DNA from: DASSKK01 sp035690495
GTDB taxonomy: Bacteria; Actinomycetota; Actinomycetes; Propionibacteriales; Nocardioidaceae
Direction: 5' to 3'
Assembly (NCBI GenBank): GCA_035690495.1
Contig: DASSKK010000017.1
Coordinates: 1 to 44,821 of the forward strand
Length of the DNA stretch: 44,821 nt
Shown: positions 7,212 through 14,965 of the stretch, piece by piece
How positions within the stretch are numbered: the stretch's first letter is position 1
Layout: every line of letters starts with the position of its first letter
Translations under genes and position numbers: made by a program
The notes under the pieces: generated by a model
What the model saw: only the letters and a program-made list of their open reading frames with translations
What the model was told of the DNA's origin: nothing
The model's database searches: none

Positions 7212-10200
7212 TGCGGATCCTGCTGCTCGGGCTGTGGGCGCGCCGCGGCCTGAACGCCGCCGCGCTGCTGGTGACGGTCGCCGCCGTTGCTGCCGCGGTC
7301 CTCGGGCCGATGTACGCACGGGCGGCCGCCGAGCACCTGCTGGACACGAGGATCGGCGCACTGCCGCTCTACACGACCGGCCTGACCGGATCCTGGCCGG
7401 CGTTGCAGCAAGGCTCACTGCCGCTGGGGGACCCCGACAAGTACCACGCGCCACAGGTCTCGACGCTCGTCCAGAACGCCGCCGACAACGTCGACGGGCC
7501 GGGCGTCGAACGGTTCTGGAGGGCGCAGACGCCCTGGGCCCTCGACGACGGCGGCTCGCTGACCTACCAGCAGACCACGTTCACGGTGCCGCTCTACTGG
7601 CGCAAGGGCATGTGCGACCTGGCACAGGTGCAGGGGCGGTGCCCGACCCGGCCTGGCGACGTGCTGATGCAGGCCACGATGGCCGACACGCTGGGCCTCG
7701 GCCGCGGCGACACCGTGACGCTGGACTACGTCGACCACTACTCGACGATGATCAAGGGGGTCGGCGGGCAGCAGTTCGAGGACAAGAGCCGCGACCGCCA
7801 GGTGAGCTTCCGGCTCGTCGGCACCTACCGGATCGCTCACCCGGACTCGCCGGCGTGGTTCGACTCGACCCGGTTCACCGGGTTCGACAACCTGCACGCC
7901 GCCCCGGGCGGGCTCGGGGCCTCGGGCGACTCGTCGGCCCCTCCGGCCCCCGCTCTGCTGGTCGCACCGAGCTCGATGACGTCCCAGTCGTTCGTCGGCG
8001 GCGTGGATCGGCCCATCGACCTGACCGCGGTCAACCTGGACGACGTCCCGGCGGTCCAGCGGGCCGCGCTCGAGTACACGCAGCGCGCGGCGGGCGTGGG
8101 CGCAGGCGACAGCGCCTCGTTCTTCGACCTGGCCACGCCCTTGCAGCAGGTCCGCGCCGAGCACACCCTGCTCACCCGGGTGCTGATCGCGGCGCTCGCG
8201 CCGTTCGTGGTGCTCTCGCTGCTGCTGCTGTTCGCGCTGGTGTCCGCAGCGGCCGCCGTACGCCGTCCTTACGTCTCGCTGGCCAAGCTGCGCGGGCACT
8301 CGGGGGCTCAGGTGCTGCGCTTCGCCGTGGCCGAGCCGGTCGCGTTGGTCGTGGTCGCCACCCCGGTCGCCTTGGTGCTCGGCGACCTCGCTGCGCACCT
8401 TGCCGCACGGCTCTGGCTGCACGGCGACATCCCCGGGGGAGGGCCGGCGGGAGTGGTCCCCGTGCGGGTGGACACCGCCACGATCGTCGCTGCGGCCGTG
8501 GTGGTCGGCGCGTCGCTGGTCGCGGCAGGGGCGGCCGCGATGTCGGTGATCCGGGAGCCGCTGGCCGCGTCGCTGGCCTCCGCGGTCCGTCCGGACCGGC
8601 AGTCCTCACGGTCCGGGCTGATGCTGCGCAGCGCTGTGGTCGCCGTCGCGCTGGCTGCCGTCGTGCAGCTGCTCACGTCCACGCACCAGGCCAACCAGCT
8701 GCTGGCCCTGCTCGCTCCGGTGTTCATCGCTCTGGCAGTCGCGGTGATCGGCGCGCTGCTGCTGCGCTGGGCGAGCCGCTGGTGGGTACGCCGTACGGCG
8801 GAACGGGGCGGCACGGCGGGCTATCTCGCCTCCCGGCGGCTGGGTCGTCGCCGCGACCTGGCCAACCTGATGGTGCCGTTGCTGCTGGCGGTCTCCGTGG
8901 TGACATTCGCGTTGTCGGCCTCCGCCGTCTCGGACGACTGGCGGGTGAGCCGCGCCGACGCACAGGTCGGCGGGGCCGTGAGCTACGAGGCGTTCGCCCC
9001 GCCCGGGGTGATGATGCATCTGGCGCGGCGGCTGGACCCGCAGGGGAGGTACCTCACCGTGGCCACGGTCGACAACTCCGGAGACGAGATGGGTCGCACG
9101 GTGTTCGTCGACACCACCCGGTTGCGCGCGGCGGTGGCCTGGGACCCGGCATGGTCGGACCTGCCGTTGTCACAGCTGCAGAGGAAGCTGGCGCCTCCGA
9201 CGCACCGACTCGCGTTCACCGGGTCGCATCTTTCGGTGCAGTTGCGCGACATCTCGCTGAAGTCGGTGGCGGACAACGTCCGCGAGCTGTGGCTGCAGTA
9301 CGTCGCCGACAACGGGTTGCAGAGCAACGTCCTGCTCGGGCGGGTGCGCAACGGCGACTCGCAGACGTTGCGTGCGTTCGCCCCGCACTGCCGGCACAAG
9401 TGCCTGGTCGAGCAGCTGTACCTGAGCGGCGAGGGCCAGTCGGTGACCGACTCGCAGGGCCGGTTCACGATCGCGGGTGTCCGCGTGGACGGCGCGCCGG
9501 TGGACTGGCGGCTCGGGAAGCCGGACGGCTGGCGCGCGGCGCACCCGTTCGCCGCCTCCCTGGTCGACCCTCCGGTGCAGGTTGTCCCCGGGCCGCAGGG
9601 GCTCGGCGTACACGTCTACCTGCAGGAGCTGCCCGGCGCGGCGGCCCACGATCTGTCGATGCTGGCCGGCTATGCGCGGATCACCCCGGGTGGCACGCCC
9701 GAGGTGCAGCCGGTGCTGGCCACCGACGGCACCAAACCCGGCCGGCTCCCGCCTGCCGGCAGCAACCTGGCCGAGCAGTTCGGTCCCGATGTGGTGGTCG
9801 GGACCGCACTGAACGGGCAGGACATGCCCGTCCGGGTCGTGGCCCGGGTCAAGGCGCTGCCGCTGGTCGGCTCCGTCGGCGAGCTCGGTGACCTCGAGAC
9901 CAACCTGGTGGAGTACGACCCGCCGGCAGGGTCGGTCACCTCGGTGCAGCTGTGGGCGGCGCCCGGAACCCCCGGCGCGTTGCTGGACAAGGTTCGTGCG
10001 CAAGGCATCTCGCTGAGCCCTCGGGGACAGGTGGCCACGACCCTGGCACAGCTGCGCGGGGACGCGTTCAGCCTCGGCCTCCGGTTGCTCCTGATCGTCG
10101 GGCTTGCCACGTTGGTGCTCGCCGTGTTCGGTGTGTTCGCCTCCGCGGTGCTGCAGTCGCGGTGGCGCTCCTACGAGGTGGCCGCCCTTCGCGTGGTCGG

Positions 10201-10498
10201 CGTCTCCCAGCGCAGCCTGGTGCGCGGCTCGGTGCTGGAGTACGTCGTGATGCTCGGCCTGGCCGTCGTGCTGGGTCTGGTCTCGGCGTACGTCTCACTG
10301 CGCCTGGTGCTGCCCTCGATCAGCCTCGGTCTCGCCCCGGACTTCAGCCCGAAGCCGATCTACGCCGTGCACTGGCCGATCGTCGCGGGCGTCGGGGTGG
10401 TGCTCTTCCTGGTCGCCACCCTGATCGCGCTGCTGGTCTCGCGCCGGATCACCCGGCTCGGCCGCCCCTCGACCCTTCGGTGGGCCGAGCAGTCCTGA
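7211..10498 (+). CDS. Large FtsX/MacB-like ABC permease
   Basis: Membrane subunit of 1095 residues for the two upstream ATPases. About ten hydrophobic segments are visible: one near 11-35, a group of six between 320 and 575 (for example LIAALAPFVVLSLLLLFALV), and three at 955-1077. Two large extracytoplasmic regions (about 40-315 and 575-950) lie between them. This is the duplicated FtsX architecture: TM1, a periplasm-side domain, then a three-helix permease core, twice. The ATG overlaps the ATPase stop by 1 nt. Such permeases often move lipids, lipoproteins or peptides or signal mechanically; nothing here identifies the cargo. The MarR gene downstream may regulate it. The first of two 32-bp-period repeats starts at the base after its stop codon. 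Confidence 0.88.
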   Translation: MRILLLGLWARRGLNAAALLVTVAAVAAAVLGPMYARAAAEHLLDTRIGALPLYTTGLTGSWPALQQGSLPLGDPDKYHAPQVSTLVQNAADNVDGPGVERFWRAQTPWALDDGGSLTYQQTTFTVPLYWRKGMCDLAQVQGRCPTRPGDVLMQATMADTLGLGRGDTVTLDYVDHYSTMIKGVGGQQFEDKSRDRQVSFRLVGTYRIAHPDSPAWFDSTRFTGFDNLHAAPGGLGASGDSSAPPAPALLVAPSSMTSQSFVGGVDRPIDLTAVNLDDVPAVQRAALEYTQRAAGVGAGDSASFFDLATPLQQVRAEHTLLTRVLIAALAPFVVLSLLLLFALVSAAAAVRRPYVSLAKLRGHSGAQVLRFAVAEPVALVVVATPVALVLGDLAAHLAARLWLHGDIPGGGPAGVVPVRVDTATIVAAAVVVGASLVAAGAAAMSVIREPLAASLASAVRPDRQSSRSGLMLRSAVVAVALAAVVQLLTSTHQANQLLALLAPVFIALAVAVIGALLLRWASRWWVRRTAERGGTAGYLASRRLGRRRDLANLMVPLLLAVSVVTFALSASAVSDDWRVSRADAQVGGAVSYEAFAPPGVMMHLARRLDPQGRYLTVATVDNSGDEMGRTVFVDTTRLRAAVAWDPAWSDLPLSQLQRKLAPPTHRLAFTGSHLSVQLRDISLKSVADNVRELWLQYVADNGLQSNVLLGRVRNGDSQTLRAFAPHCRHKCLVEQLYLSGEGQSVTDSQGRFTIAGVRVDGAPVDWRLGKPDGWRAAHPFAASLVDPPVQVVPGPQGLGVHVYLQELPGAAAHDLSMLAGYARITPGGTPEVQPVLATDGTKPGRLPPAGSNLAEQFGPDVVVGTALNGQDMPVRVVARVKALPLVGSVGELGDLETNLVEYDPPAGSVTSVQLWAAPGTPGALLDKVRAQGISLSPRGQVATTLAQLRGDAFSLGLRLLLIVGLATLVLAVFGVFASAVLQSRWRSYEVAALRVVGVSQRSLVRGSVLEYVVMLGLAVVLGLVSAYVSLRLVLPSISLGLAPDFSPKPIYAVHWPIVAGVGVVLFLVATLIALLVSRRITRLGRPSTLRWAEQS

Positions 10499-10552
10499 GC
10501 CGAGTCGGCGCGTCTGCAGGTCCCACCTCCGCCGAGTCGGCGCGTCTGCAGG
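10499..10552 (+). repeat. Two direct repeats (period 32) upstream of marR
   Basis: Two identical 22-bp copies, 10499-10520 and 10531-10552, share the core AGTCGGCGCGTCTGCAGG. The first begins at the base after the permease stop codon. The same core occurs three more times, inverted, right after the MarR gene (11077, 11109 and about 11141), also with period 32. Confidence 0.9.
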
Positions 10553-10558
10553 GATGAG

Positions 10559-10572
10559 TAGGGTCTTGACCC
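10559..10572 (+). promoter_or_regulatory. Candidate marR promoter/autoregulatory site
   Basis: GGGTC-TT-GACCC (10561-10572) is a perfect dyad ending at the base before the GTG start. It overlaps TAGGGT (10559-10564), a -10-like hexamer 8 nt before the start, so the transcript may be leaderless. The half-site AGTAGGG recurs in the dyad before the mutase gene (11170s). Binding by the MarR protein is inferred. Confidence 0.4.
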
Positions 10573-11073
10573 GTGGCGCGAGGCAAGAAGCTCCCGTTCG
10601 ACCCGATCGACGAGGCCGCCCGCCAGTGGCGGCAGCGGTGGGGAGCGACCGAGCAGATGCACGCGGTGACCTCGCTGATGCGGGTCCAGCAGCTCCTGCT
10701 CGGCCAGCTCGACGACATCCTGCGCGGGCACGGGTTGACCTTCGCCCGCTACGAGGCGCTTGTGCTGCTCACCTTCTCGCGCTCGGGTCGGCTGCCCTTG
10801 GGCAAGATGGGGGAGCGGCTCCAGGTCCATCCCACCTCGGTCACGTCGATCGTGGACCGGCTCGAGGCCGCGGGTCTCGTGTGCCGGCGCCGCCACCCGG
10901 ACGACGGCCGCGCCGTGCTCGCCGAGATCACCCCTGCCGGGCGATCCCTCGTCGAGGCCGCGACCGCGGACCTGGTGGCGAACGGGTTCGGACTGGACGG
11001 CATACCCCCGGCGGACCTGCGCGCCCTCTCGGCCCTGCTCAAGCCGGTGCGCGAAAGCGCAGGCGACTTCTGA
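10573..11073 (+). CDS. MarR-family transcriptional regulator
   Basis: Dimeric winged-helix repressor of 166 residues. The wHTH runs from LTFARYEALVLLTFSRSGRLPLGKMGERLQVHPTSVTSIVDRLEAAGLV (about 56-104), followed by the wing CRRRHPDDGRAVLAEITPAG; the flanking helices form the dimer interface. The GTG at 10573 is the only start that retains the N-terminal dimerisation helix and lies directly after a GGGTC-TT-GACCC dyad. There is no good Shine-Dalgarno, consistent with a leaderless message. It is co-oriented between the ABC exporter and the acyl-CoA mutase, either of which it could control; the related half-site before the mutase favours the latter. The gene is flanked on both sides by inverted copies of an 18-bp repeat. 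Confidence 0.9.
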   Translation: MARGKKLPFDPIDEAARQWRQRWGATEQMHAVTSLMRVQQLLLGQLDDILRGHGLTFARYEALVLLTFSRSGRLPLGKMGERLQVHPTSVTSIVDRLEAAGLVCRRRHPDDGRAVLAEITPAGRSLVEAATADLVANGFGLDGIPPADLRALSALLKPVRESAGDF

Positions 11074-11076
11074 AGC

Positions 11077-11155
11077 CCTGCAGACGCGCCGACTGGGCGG
11101 GTGCTGGGCCTGCAGACGCGCCGACTGGGCGGGTGCGGGGGCTGCAGACGCGCCG
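11077..11155 (+). repeat. Three direct repeats (period 32) downstream of marR
   Basis: CCTGCAGACGCGCCGACT occurs at 11077-11094 and 11109-11126. A shorter copy, CTGCAGACGCGCCG, lies at 11142-11155. Spacing is exactly 32 bp. These are the reverse complement of the two repeats at 10499-10552, so the marR gene sits between inverted arrays. The array starts 3 nt after the marR stop. Confidence 0.9.
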
Positions 11156-11167
11156 GGTCGACGGATT

Positions 11168-11186
11168 TAGTAGGGCGTCCTAGTAT
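11168..11186 (+). promoter_or_regulatory. Candidate mutase promoter with overlapping operator
   Basis: TAGTAT (11181-11186) is followed by 6 nt and the mutase ATG, the geometry of a leaderless actinobacterial promoter. It overlaps the near-palindrome TAGGGCGTCCTA (11171-11182, one wobble pair), with further symmetry outside (TTA...GTA). The AGTAGGG half-site is shared with the marR upstream dyad, so MarR repression is a reasonable guess. Confidence 0.45.
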
Positions 11187-11192
11187 TTTCCC

Positions 11193-12950
11193 ATGGTCTC
11201 GACAGGCTCGGCCGGCGACGGCACAGACTCGACCGGGAACGCGCGGGAGCGCTGGGAGCAGCGGTACGCCGCGGCGCGCGAGGCGGGGCGAGTGCGCGAC
11301 GCCGACTTCAGCACGCTGTCCGGCGTCGAGGTCGACCCGGCCTACGGCACCGACGACTCGGAGTGGCCGGGGGAGTTCCCGTTCACCCGTGGCCTGTACC
11401 CGACCGGCTACCGCGGGCGCACCTGGACGATCCGCCAGTTCGCCGGCTTCGGCAACGCGCGGCAGACCAACGAGCGCTACAAGATGATCCTCGGCCGCGG
11501 CGGAGGAGGCCTGTCGGTCGCCTTCGACATGCCCACGCTGATGGGCCGCGACAGCGACGACCCGAGAAGCCTCGGCGAGGTGGGGCACTGCGGCGTAGCG
11601 ATCGACAGCACAGCCGACATGGACCTGCTGTTCTCCGGCATCCCGCTCGGCGACGTCACCACGTCGATGACGATCAGCGGACCGGCGGTGCCGGTGTTCT
11701 GCATGTATCTCGCGGCCGCCGAGCGCCAGGGCGTCGACCTCGCCACGCTGAACGGCACGCTGCAGACCGACATCTTCAAGGAGTACATCGCCCAGAAGGA
11801 GTGGCTGTTCCCGCCCGAGCCGCACCTGCGCCTGATCGGCGACCTGATGGAGTACTGCGCGGAGAAGATCCCCGACTACAAGCCGCTCTCCGTCTCCGGC
11901 TACCACATCCGCGAGGCCGGCTCGACCGCGGCTCAGGAGCTCGCGTTCACGCTCGCCGACGGGTTCGCCTACGTCGAGCTCGGGCTGTCCCGCGGCATGG
12001 ACGTCGACGTGTTCGCCCCCGGCCTGTCGTTCTTCTTCGACAGCCACGTCGACTTCTTCGAGGAGATCGCGAAGTTCCGCGCCGCCCGCCGGATCTGGGC
12101 GATCTGGCTGCGCGACGTGTACGGCGCGAAGACCGAGCGGGCGCAGTGGATGCGGTTCCACACCCAGACCGCCGGGGTCTCGCTGACCGCCCAGCAGCCC
12201 TACAACAACGTGGTCCGCACCGGCATCGAGGCGCTCGCCGCGGTTCTCGGCGGGACGAACTCGCTGCACACCAACGCCCTCGACGAGACGCTGGCGCTGC
12301 CCAGCGAGCAGGCCGCCGAGATCGCGCTGCGGACCCAGCAGGTGATCATGGAGGAGACCGGGGCCGTCAACGTCGCCGACCCGCTCGGCGGCTCGTGGTA
12401 CGTCGAGGCGCTCACCGACGAGATCGAGGCGCAGGCGTACTCCATCTTCGACACGATCCTGTCCCTGGGTAGTGGGCCGGCGCTCTCGGCCTCCGACCAC
12501 CAGGGCCTCGCGGACGTCGTACGCCGCAATGCGGGCAGCCAGGGCGGCGAATGGCCGATGACGCGCGGCATCCTGCGCGGCATCGAGGAGGGCTGGTTCA
12601 TGTCGGAGATCGCCGAGGCGGCCTTCGTCTACCAGACCGCGCTGGAGAAGGGCGACAAGAAGATCGTCGGGGTCAACACGCAGCAGGACTCGATCACCCA
12701 CGACCTGGAGATCCTGCGGGTCTCGCACGAGGTGGAGACCGAGCAGGTCCGCGACCTGTCCTCCCGGCGCTCGGCTCGTGACCCGGAGAAGGCCGAGGCC
12801 GCGTTGCGGCGGATGACCGAGGCAGCCCGCACCGAGGAGAACATGATCCCCTCGATGCTCGACGCGTGCCGTGCCGAGGTCAGCCTCGGGGAGATCTGCG
12901 ACGCGCTGCGCGCCGAGTGGGGGGAGTACCGCGAGCCGGCCCGCTTCTAG
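11193..12950 (+). CDS. icmA: Cobalamin-dependent acyl-CoA mutase large subunit, isobutyryl-CoA mutase type
   Basis: Cytosolic TIM-barrel substrate-binding subunit of 585 residues with no B12-binding domain, so it needs a separate small subunit that is not in this window. In methylmalonyl-CoA mutase, Tyr89, Arg207 and His244 contact the substrate. Here, with identical spacing, they are Phe83 (TIRQFAGFG), Gln201 (EYIAQKEW) and His238 (SGYHIREAG). Phe plus Gln is the isobutyryl-CoA mutase pair (Phe80/Gln198 in Streptomyces IcmA), whereas 2-hydroxyisobutyryl-CoA mutase has Ile. It should interconvert isobutyryl- and n-butyryl-CoA, feeding crotonyl-CoA metabolism with ccr. The first 15 residues (MVSTGSAGDGTDSTG) derive partly from a dispersed repeat and are unlike the family. 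A leaderless promoter overlaps a MarR-like dyad just upstream. Confidence 0.9.
   Translation: MVSTGSAGDGTDSTGNARERWEQRYAAAREAGRVRDADFSTLSGVEVDPAYGTDDSEWPGEFPFTRGLYPTGYRGRTWTIRQFAGFGNARQTNERYKMILGRGGGGLSVAFDMPTLMGRDSDDPRSLGEVGHCGVAIDSTADMDLLFSGIPLGDVTTSMTISGPAVPVFCMYLAAAERQGVDLATLNGTLQTDIFKEYIAQKEWLFPPEPHLRLIGDLMEYCAEKIPDYKPLSVSGYHIREAGSTAAQELAFTLADGFAYVELGLSRGMDVDVFAPGLSFFFDSHVDFFEEIAKFRAARRIWAIWLRDVYGAKTERAQWMRFHTQTAGVSLTAQQPYNNVVRTGIEALAAVLGGTNSLHTNALDETLALPSEQAAEIALRTQQVIMEETGAVNVADPLGGSWYVEALTDEIEAQAYSIFDTILSLGSGPALSASDHQGLADVVRRNAGSQGGEWPMTRGILRGIEEGWFMSEIAEAAFVYQTALEKGDKKIVGVNTQQDSITHDLEILRVSHEVETEQVRDLSSRRSARDPEKAEAALRRMTEAARTEENMIPSMLDACRAEVSLGEICDALRAEWGEYREPARF
11196..11210. repeat. 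Dispersed repeat GTCTCGACAGGCTCG in the mutase 5' coding end
   Basis: The 15-mer is identical to 29769-29783 inside the maltokinase gene, and its first ten bases recur at 28308-28317 before glgB. Here it encodes residues 2-6 of the mutase, immediately after the ATG, so the non-conserved N-terminus may come from the repeat. Confidence 0.6.
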
Positions 12951-12956
12951 CAGGGC

Positions 12957-13811
12957 TCAGCCCTTCACGCCGCCCTCGAGCTGCCCGCGCGTGAAGCGCT
13001 TCTGGAAGATGAAGAACAGGATCGCGACCGGGATCGTGGTGAGCAGGGCGGCGCCCATGAACAGCGGGTACTGGTTGCCGGACCCGAGCGAGCCCGAGGT
13101 CAGCTGGGCGAGGCCGGTGGTCAGCGTGAAGTGGCTGGGCGAGGACGTCGAGACCAGGAAGTAGCTGAACTCGTTCCACGAGCCCTGGAAGGACAGGATC
13201 GTCAGCGTGATCAGCCCCGGCCGGACCAGCGGCAGCACCACCGACCAGTAGATCCGGAACGGCCCCGCGCCGTCGAGTCGTGCGGCCTCCTCCAGCGAGG
13301 CGGGCACCCGCAGGAAGAACTGCCGCATCAAGAAGATGCCGGTCGCGTCGACGGCGATCGGGATGATCATCCCGGCGTACGTGTCGAACAAGAACAGCTC
13401 CTTGAGCACCAGGAACCGCGGGATCAGCAGTACGACGCCCGGCACCGCCAGCGTGCCGAGCACGCACGCGAACACGACCTTGCGGCCGGGGAAGTCCAGC
13501 CGGGCCAGCGCGTAGCCGGCGAGGCTGTCGAGGAAGACGCGGCCGACGGTGATGAAGACCGCGACCAGCACCGAGTTGCCCAGCCAGGTCAGGATCGGCA
13601 CCGAGGAGTTCGGGGTGAGGCCGAAGATGCGCTGCCAGGCGCCGAGGTCGAACGGGTGCGGCACCACCGACAACGGGTTCGCGGTGGCGTCCGGGTCGGT
13701 CTTGAACGACGTGAGCAGCTGCAGGAAGAACGGGCCGATGAAGATCAGCGCGAACACCACCAGCAGCACGTAGCCGGTGGTCCGCCTGGTGGGGGAGCTG
13801 TGCCGGATCAC
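12957..13811 (-). CDS. Carbohydrate ABC transporter permease (MalG/UgpE type)
   Basis: Inner-membrane permease of 284 residues. It has an N-terminal transmembrane helix (TGYVLLVVFALIFIGPFFLQLL, near 12-33) and a binding-protein-dependent core of five more helices. The EAA loop reads EEAARLDGAGPFRIYWSVVLPLVRPG (near 191-216), which docks an ATPase. The GTG at 13811 overlaps the stop of the partner permease (GTGA), so translation is coupled. No ATPase gene is present in the cluster, so a shared MsiK/UgpC-like ATPase encoded elsewhere probably energises it, as in Streptomyces. It faces the mutase gene convergently with 6 nt between stops and no obvious terminator. Confidence 0.93.
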   Translation of the reverse strand: MIRHSSPTRRTTGYVLLVVFALIFIGPFFLQLLTSFKTDPDATANPLSVVPHPFDLGAWQRIFGLTPNSSVPILTWLGNSVLVAVFITVGRVFLDSLAGYALARLDFPGRKVVFACVLGTLAVPGVVLLIPRFLVLKELFLFDTYAGMIIPIAVDATGIFLMRQFFLRVPASLEEAARLDGAGPFRIYWSVVLPLVRPGLITLTILSFQGSWNEFSYFLVSTSSPSHFTLTTGLAQLTSGSLGSGNQYPLFMGAALLTTIPVAILFFIFQKRFTRGQLEGGVKG

Positions 13812-14890
13812 GACTCGATGTCCTCGGGCAGCAGCCGTCTCTGCAGCAGCGTCAGCACGACGATCAGCACGAACAGCAGGAACGCGACCGCGGCGCCGAC
13901 CCCGAAGGCGGAGTTCGCAAAGCTCTCGGTGTAGGAGAAGTACGCCGGGGTGCGGATCGTCTGGTTGTTCGGACCCATCAGGTAGATCTGGTCGAAGATC
14001 TGCCACGTGCCGATCAACCCGAGGGTGATCACCAGCACGAGCGTCGGACGCAGCATCGGCAGCGTCACGTGCCGGAACAGCCGCCAGCCGGTGGCGCCGT
14101 CGATCGCGGCGGCCTCGTCCATGTCCTCCGAGATCGTCTGCAAGGCGGCCAGGAACATCAGCATGAACGACCCCGACGTGGTCCAGGTCAGCATCACGAT
14201 CAGCACGCACATGCCGACCGACGGCCCGGCGAACCATTCCCAGATCGACAGGCCGAGCACCTGGTGCTGCGCCCAGCCGGGCGCGGAGTCCACACCGAAC
14301 ACGCCGAGGATGTTGTGGAAGACCCCGTGCTCGTCGATCAGCCAGTTCGGCCCGTCGATGCCGACCTTGCTCAGCAGCACGTTCACCGCTCCGCTGGGGT
14401 TGAACAAGAAGATGAACACCAGCGTGATCGCGATGCTGGAGGTCACCGACGGGAAGTAGAACGCGGTCCGGAAGAAGCCCTTGCCCTTGAGGAACCGGTT
14501 GTTGACCAGCACCGCGAGGGCCAGCGAGAGGGCGGTCTGCAGCGGCACCACGAACAGCACGAAGTAGAAGTTGTTGCGCACCGCGGTCATGAAGCCGTTG
14601 CGGGTCAACCCGTCCTCGGTGATCAGCTCCCGGTAGTTGTCCAGACCCACCCAGTGGGCCCCGCCGGCGCTGAGCGGGTTGGTCATCCCGTTCCAGTCGG
14701 TGAAGCTGACGTAGAGGGCAAGGATGATCGGCAGCACGAGGAAGACCAGCAGGATCACCACCGCGGGGGAGACGAAGAGCCACCCCGCGCCCGCCTGGGC
14801 GCCGCGGATGCTCCGGCGTCGCCCCCGCGTACGACGCGGTGCCTGCGGCGCCGGCTGCTGCGCCGCCGGCGCTGTGGTCGCCGTACTCAT
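13808..14890 (-). CDS. Carbohydrate ABC transporter permease (MalF/UgpA type)
   Basis: Membrane subunit of 360 residues forming a heterodimer with the downstream MalG-type permease. A basic N-terminal tail (about 35 residues, PRRTRGRRRSIRG) precedes the first helix GWLFVSPAVVILLVFLVLPIILALYVSF. The EAA loop reads MDEAAAIDGATGWRLFRHVTLPMLRP (near 253-278). A long extracytoplasmic insertion around 150-200 (NVLLSKVGIDGPNWLIDEHGVFHNILGVFGVD) follows the third helix and is typical of oligosaccharide rather than monosaccharide importers. It lies 75 nt downstream of the solute-binding protein gene in the lacI-sbp-permease-permease operon. Confidence 0.93.
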   Translation of the reverse strand: MSTATTAPAAQQPAPQAPRRTRGRRRSIRGAQAGAGWLFVSPAVVILLVFLVLPIILALYVSFTDWNGMTNPLSAGGAHWVGLDNYRELITEDGLTRNGFMTAVRNNFYFVLFVVPLQTALSLALAVLVNNRFLKGKGFFRTAFYFPSVTSSIAITLVFIFLFNPSGAVNVLLSKVGIDGPNWLIDEHGVFHNILGVFGVDSAPGWAQHQVLGLSIWEWFAGPSVGMCVLIVMLTWTTSGSFMLMFLAALQTISEDMDEAAAIDGATGWRLFRHVTLPMLRPTLVLVITLGLIGTWQIFDQIYLMGPNNQTIRTPAYFSYTESFANSAFGVGAAVAFLLFVLIVVLTLLQRRLLPEDIES

Positions 14891-14965
14891 CGGATGGGAC
14901 TCCCGGCCCTCGTCATGGTGCCGCCCGCCCGGCGGTATCGGGGCGTCGCCGGGCGGACGGGTCGG

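Noticed and set aside
7051..9891. A 946-codon open frame within the large permease gene
   Set aside because: It is a plus-strand off-frame of the permease, Arg/Gly-rich, with no family similarity and no initiation signal.
10499..11155. CRISPR array because repeats are evenly spaced by 32 bp
   Set aside because: There are only two and three copies, in opposite orientations, with spacers that are themselves repeated (GGGCGGGTGC) and no cas genes.
11193..12950. Methylmalonyl-CoA mutase large subunit
   Set aside because: The Tyr89 and Arg207 equivalents are Phe83 and Gln201, the isobutyryl-CoA mutase residues, and there is no B12 domain.
12957..14783. A 608-residue frame joining both sugar permeases
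   Set aside because: Its N-terminal part lacks the conserved permease sequence, whereas the overlapping frame 13808-14890 encodes it. The GTG at 13811 makes the second permease.
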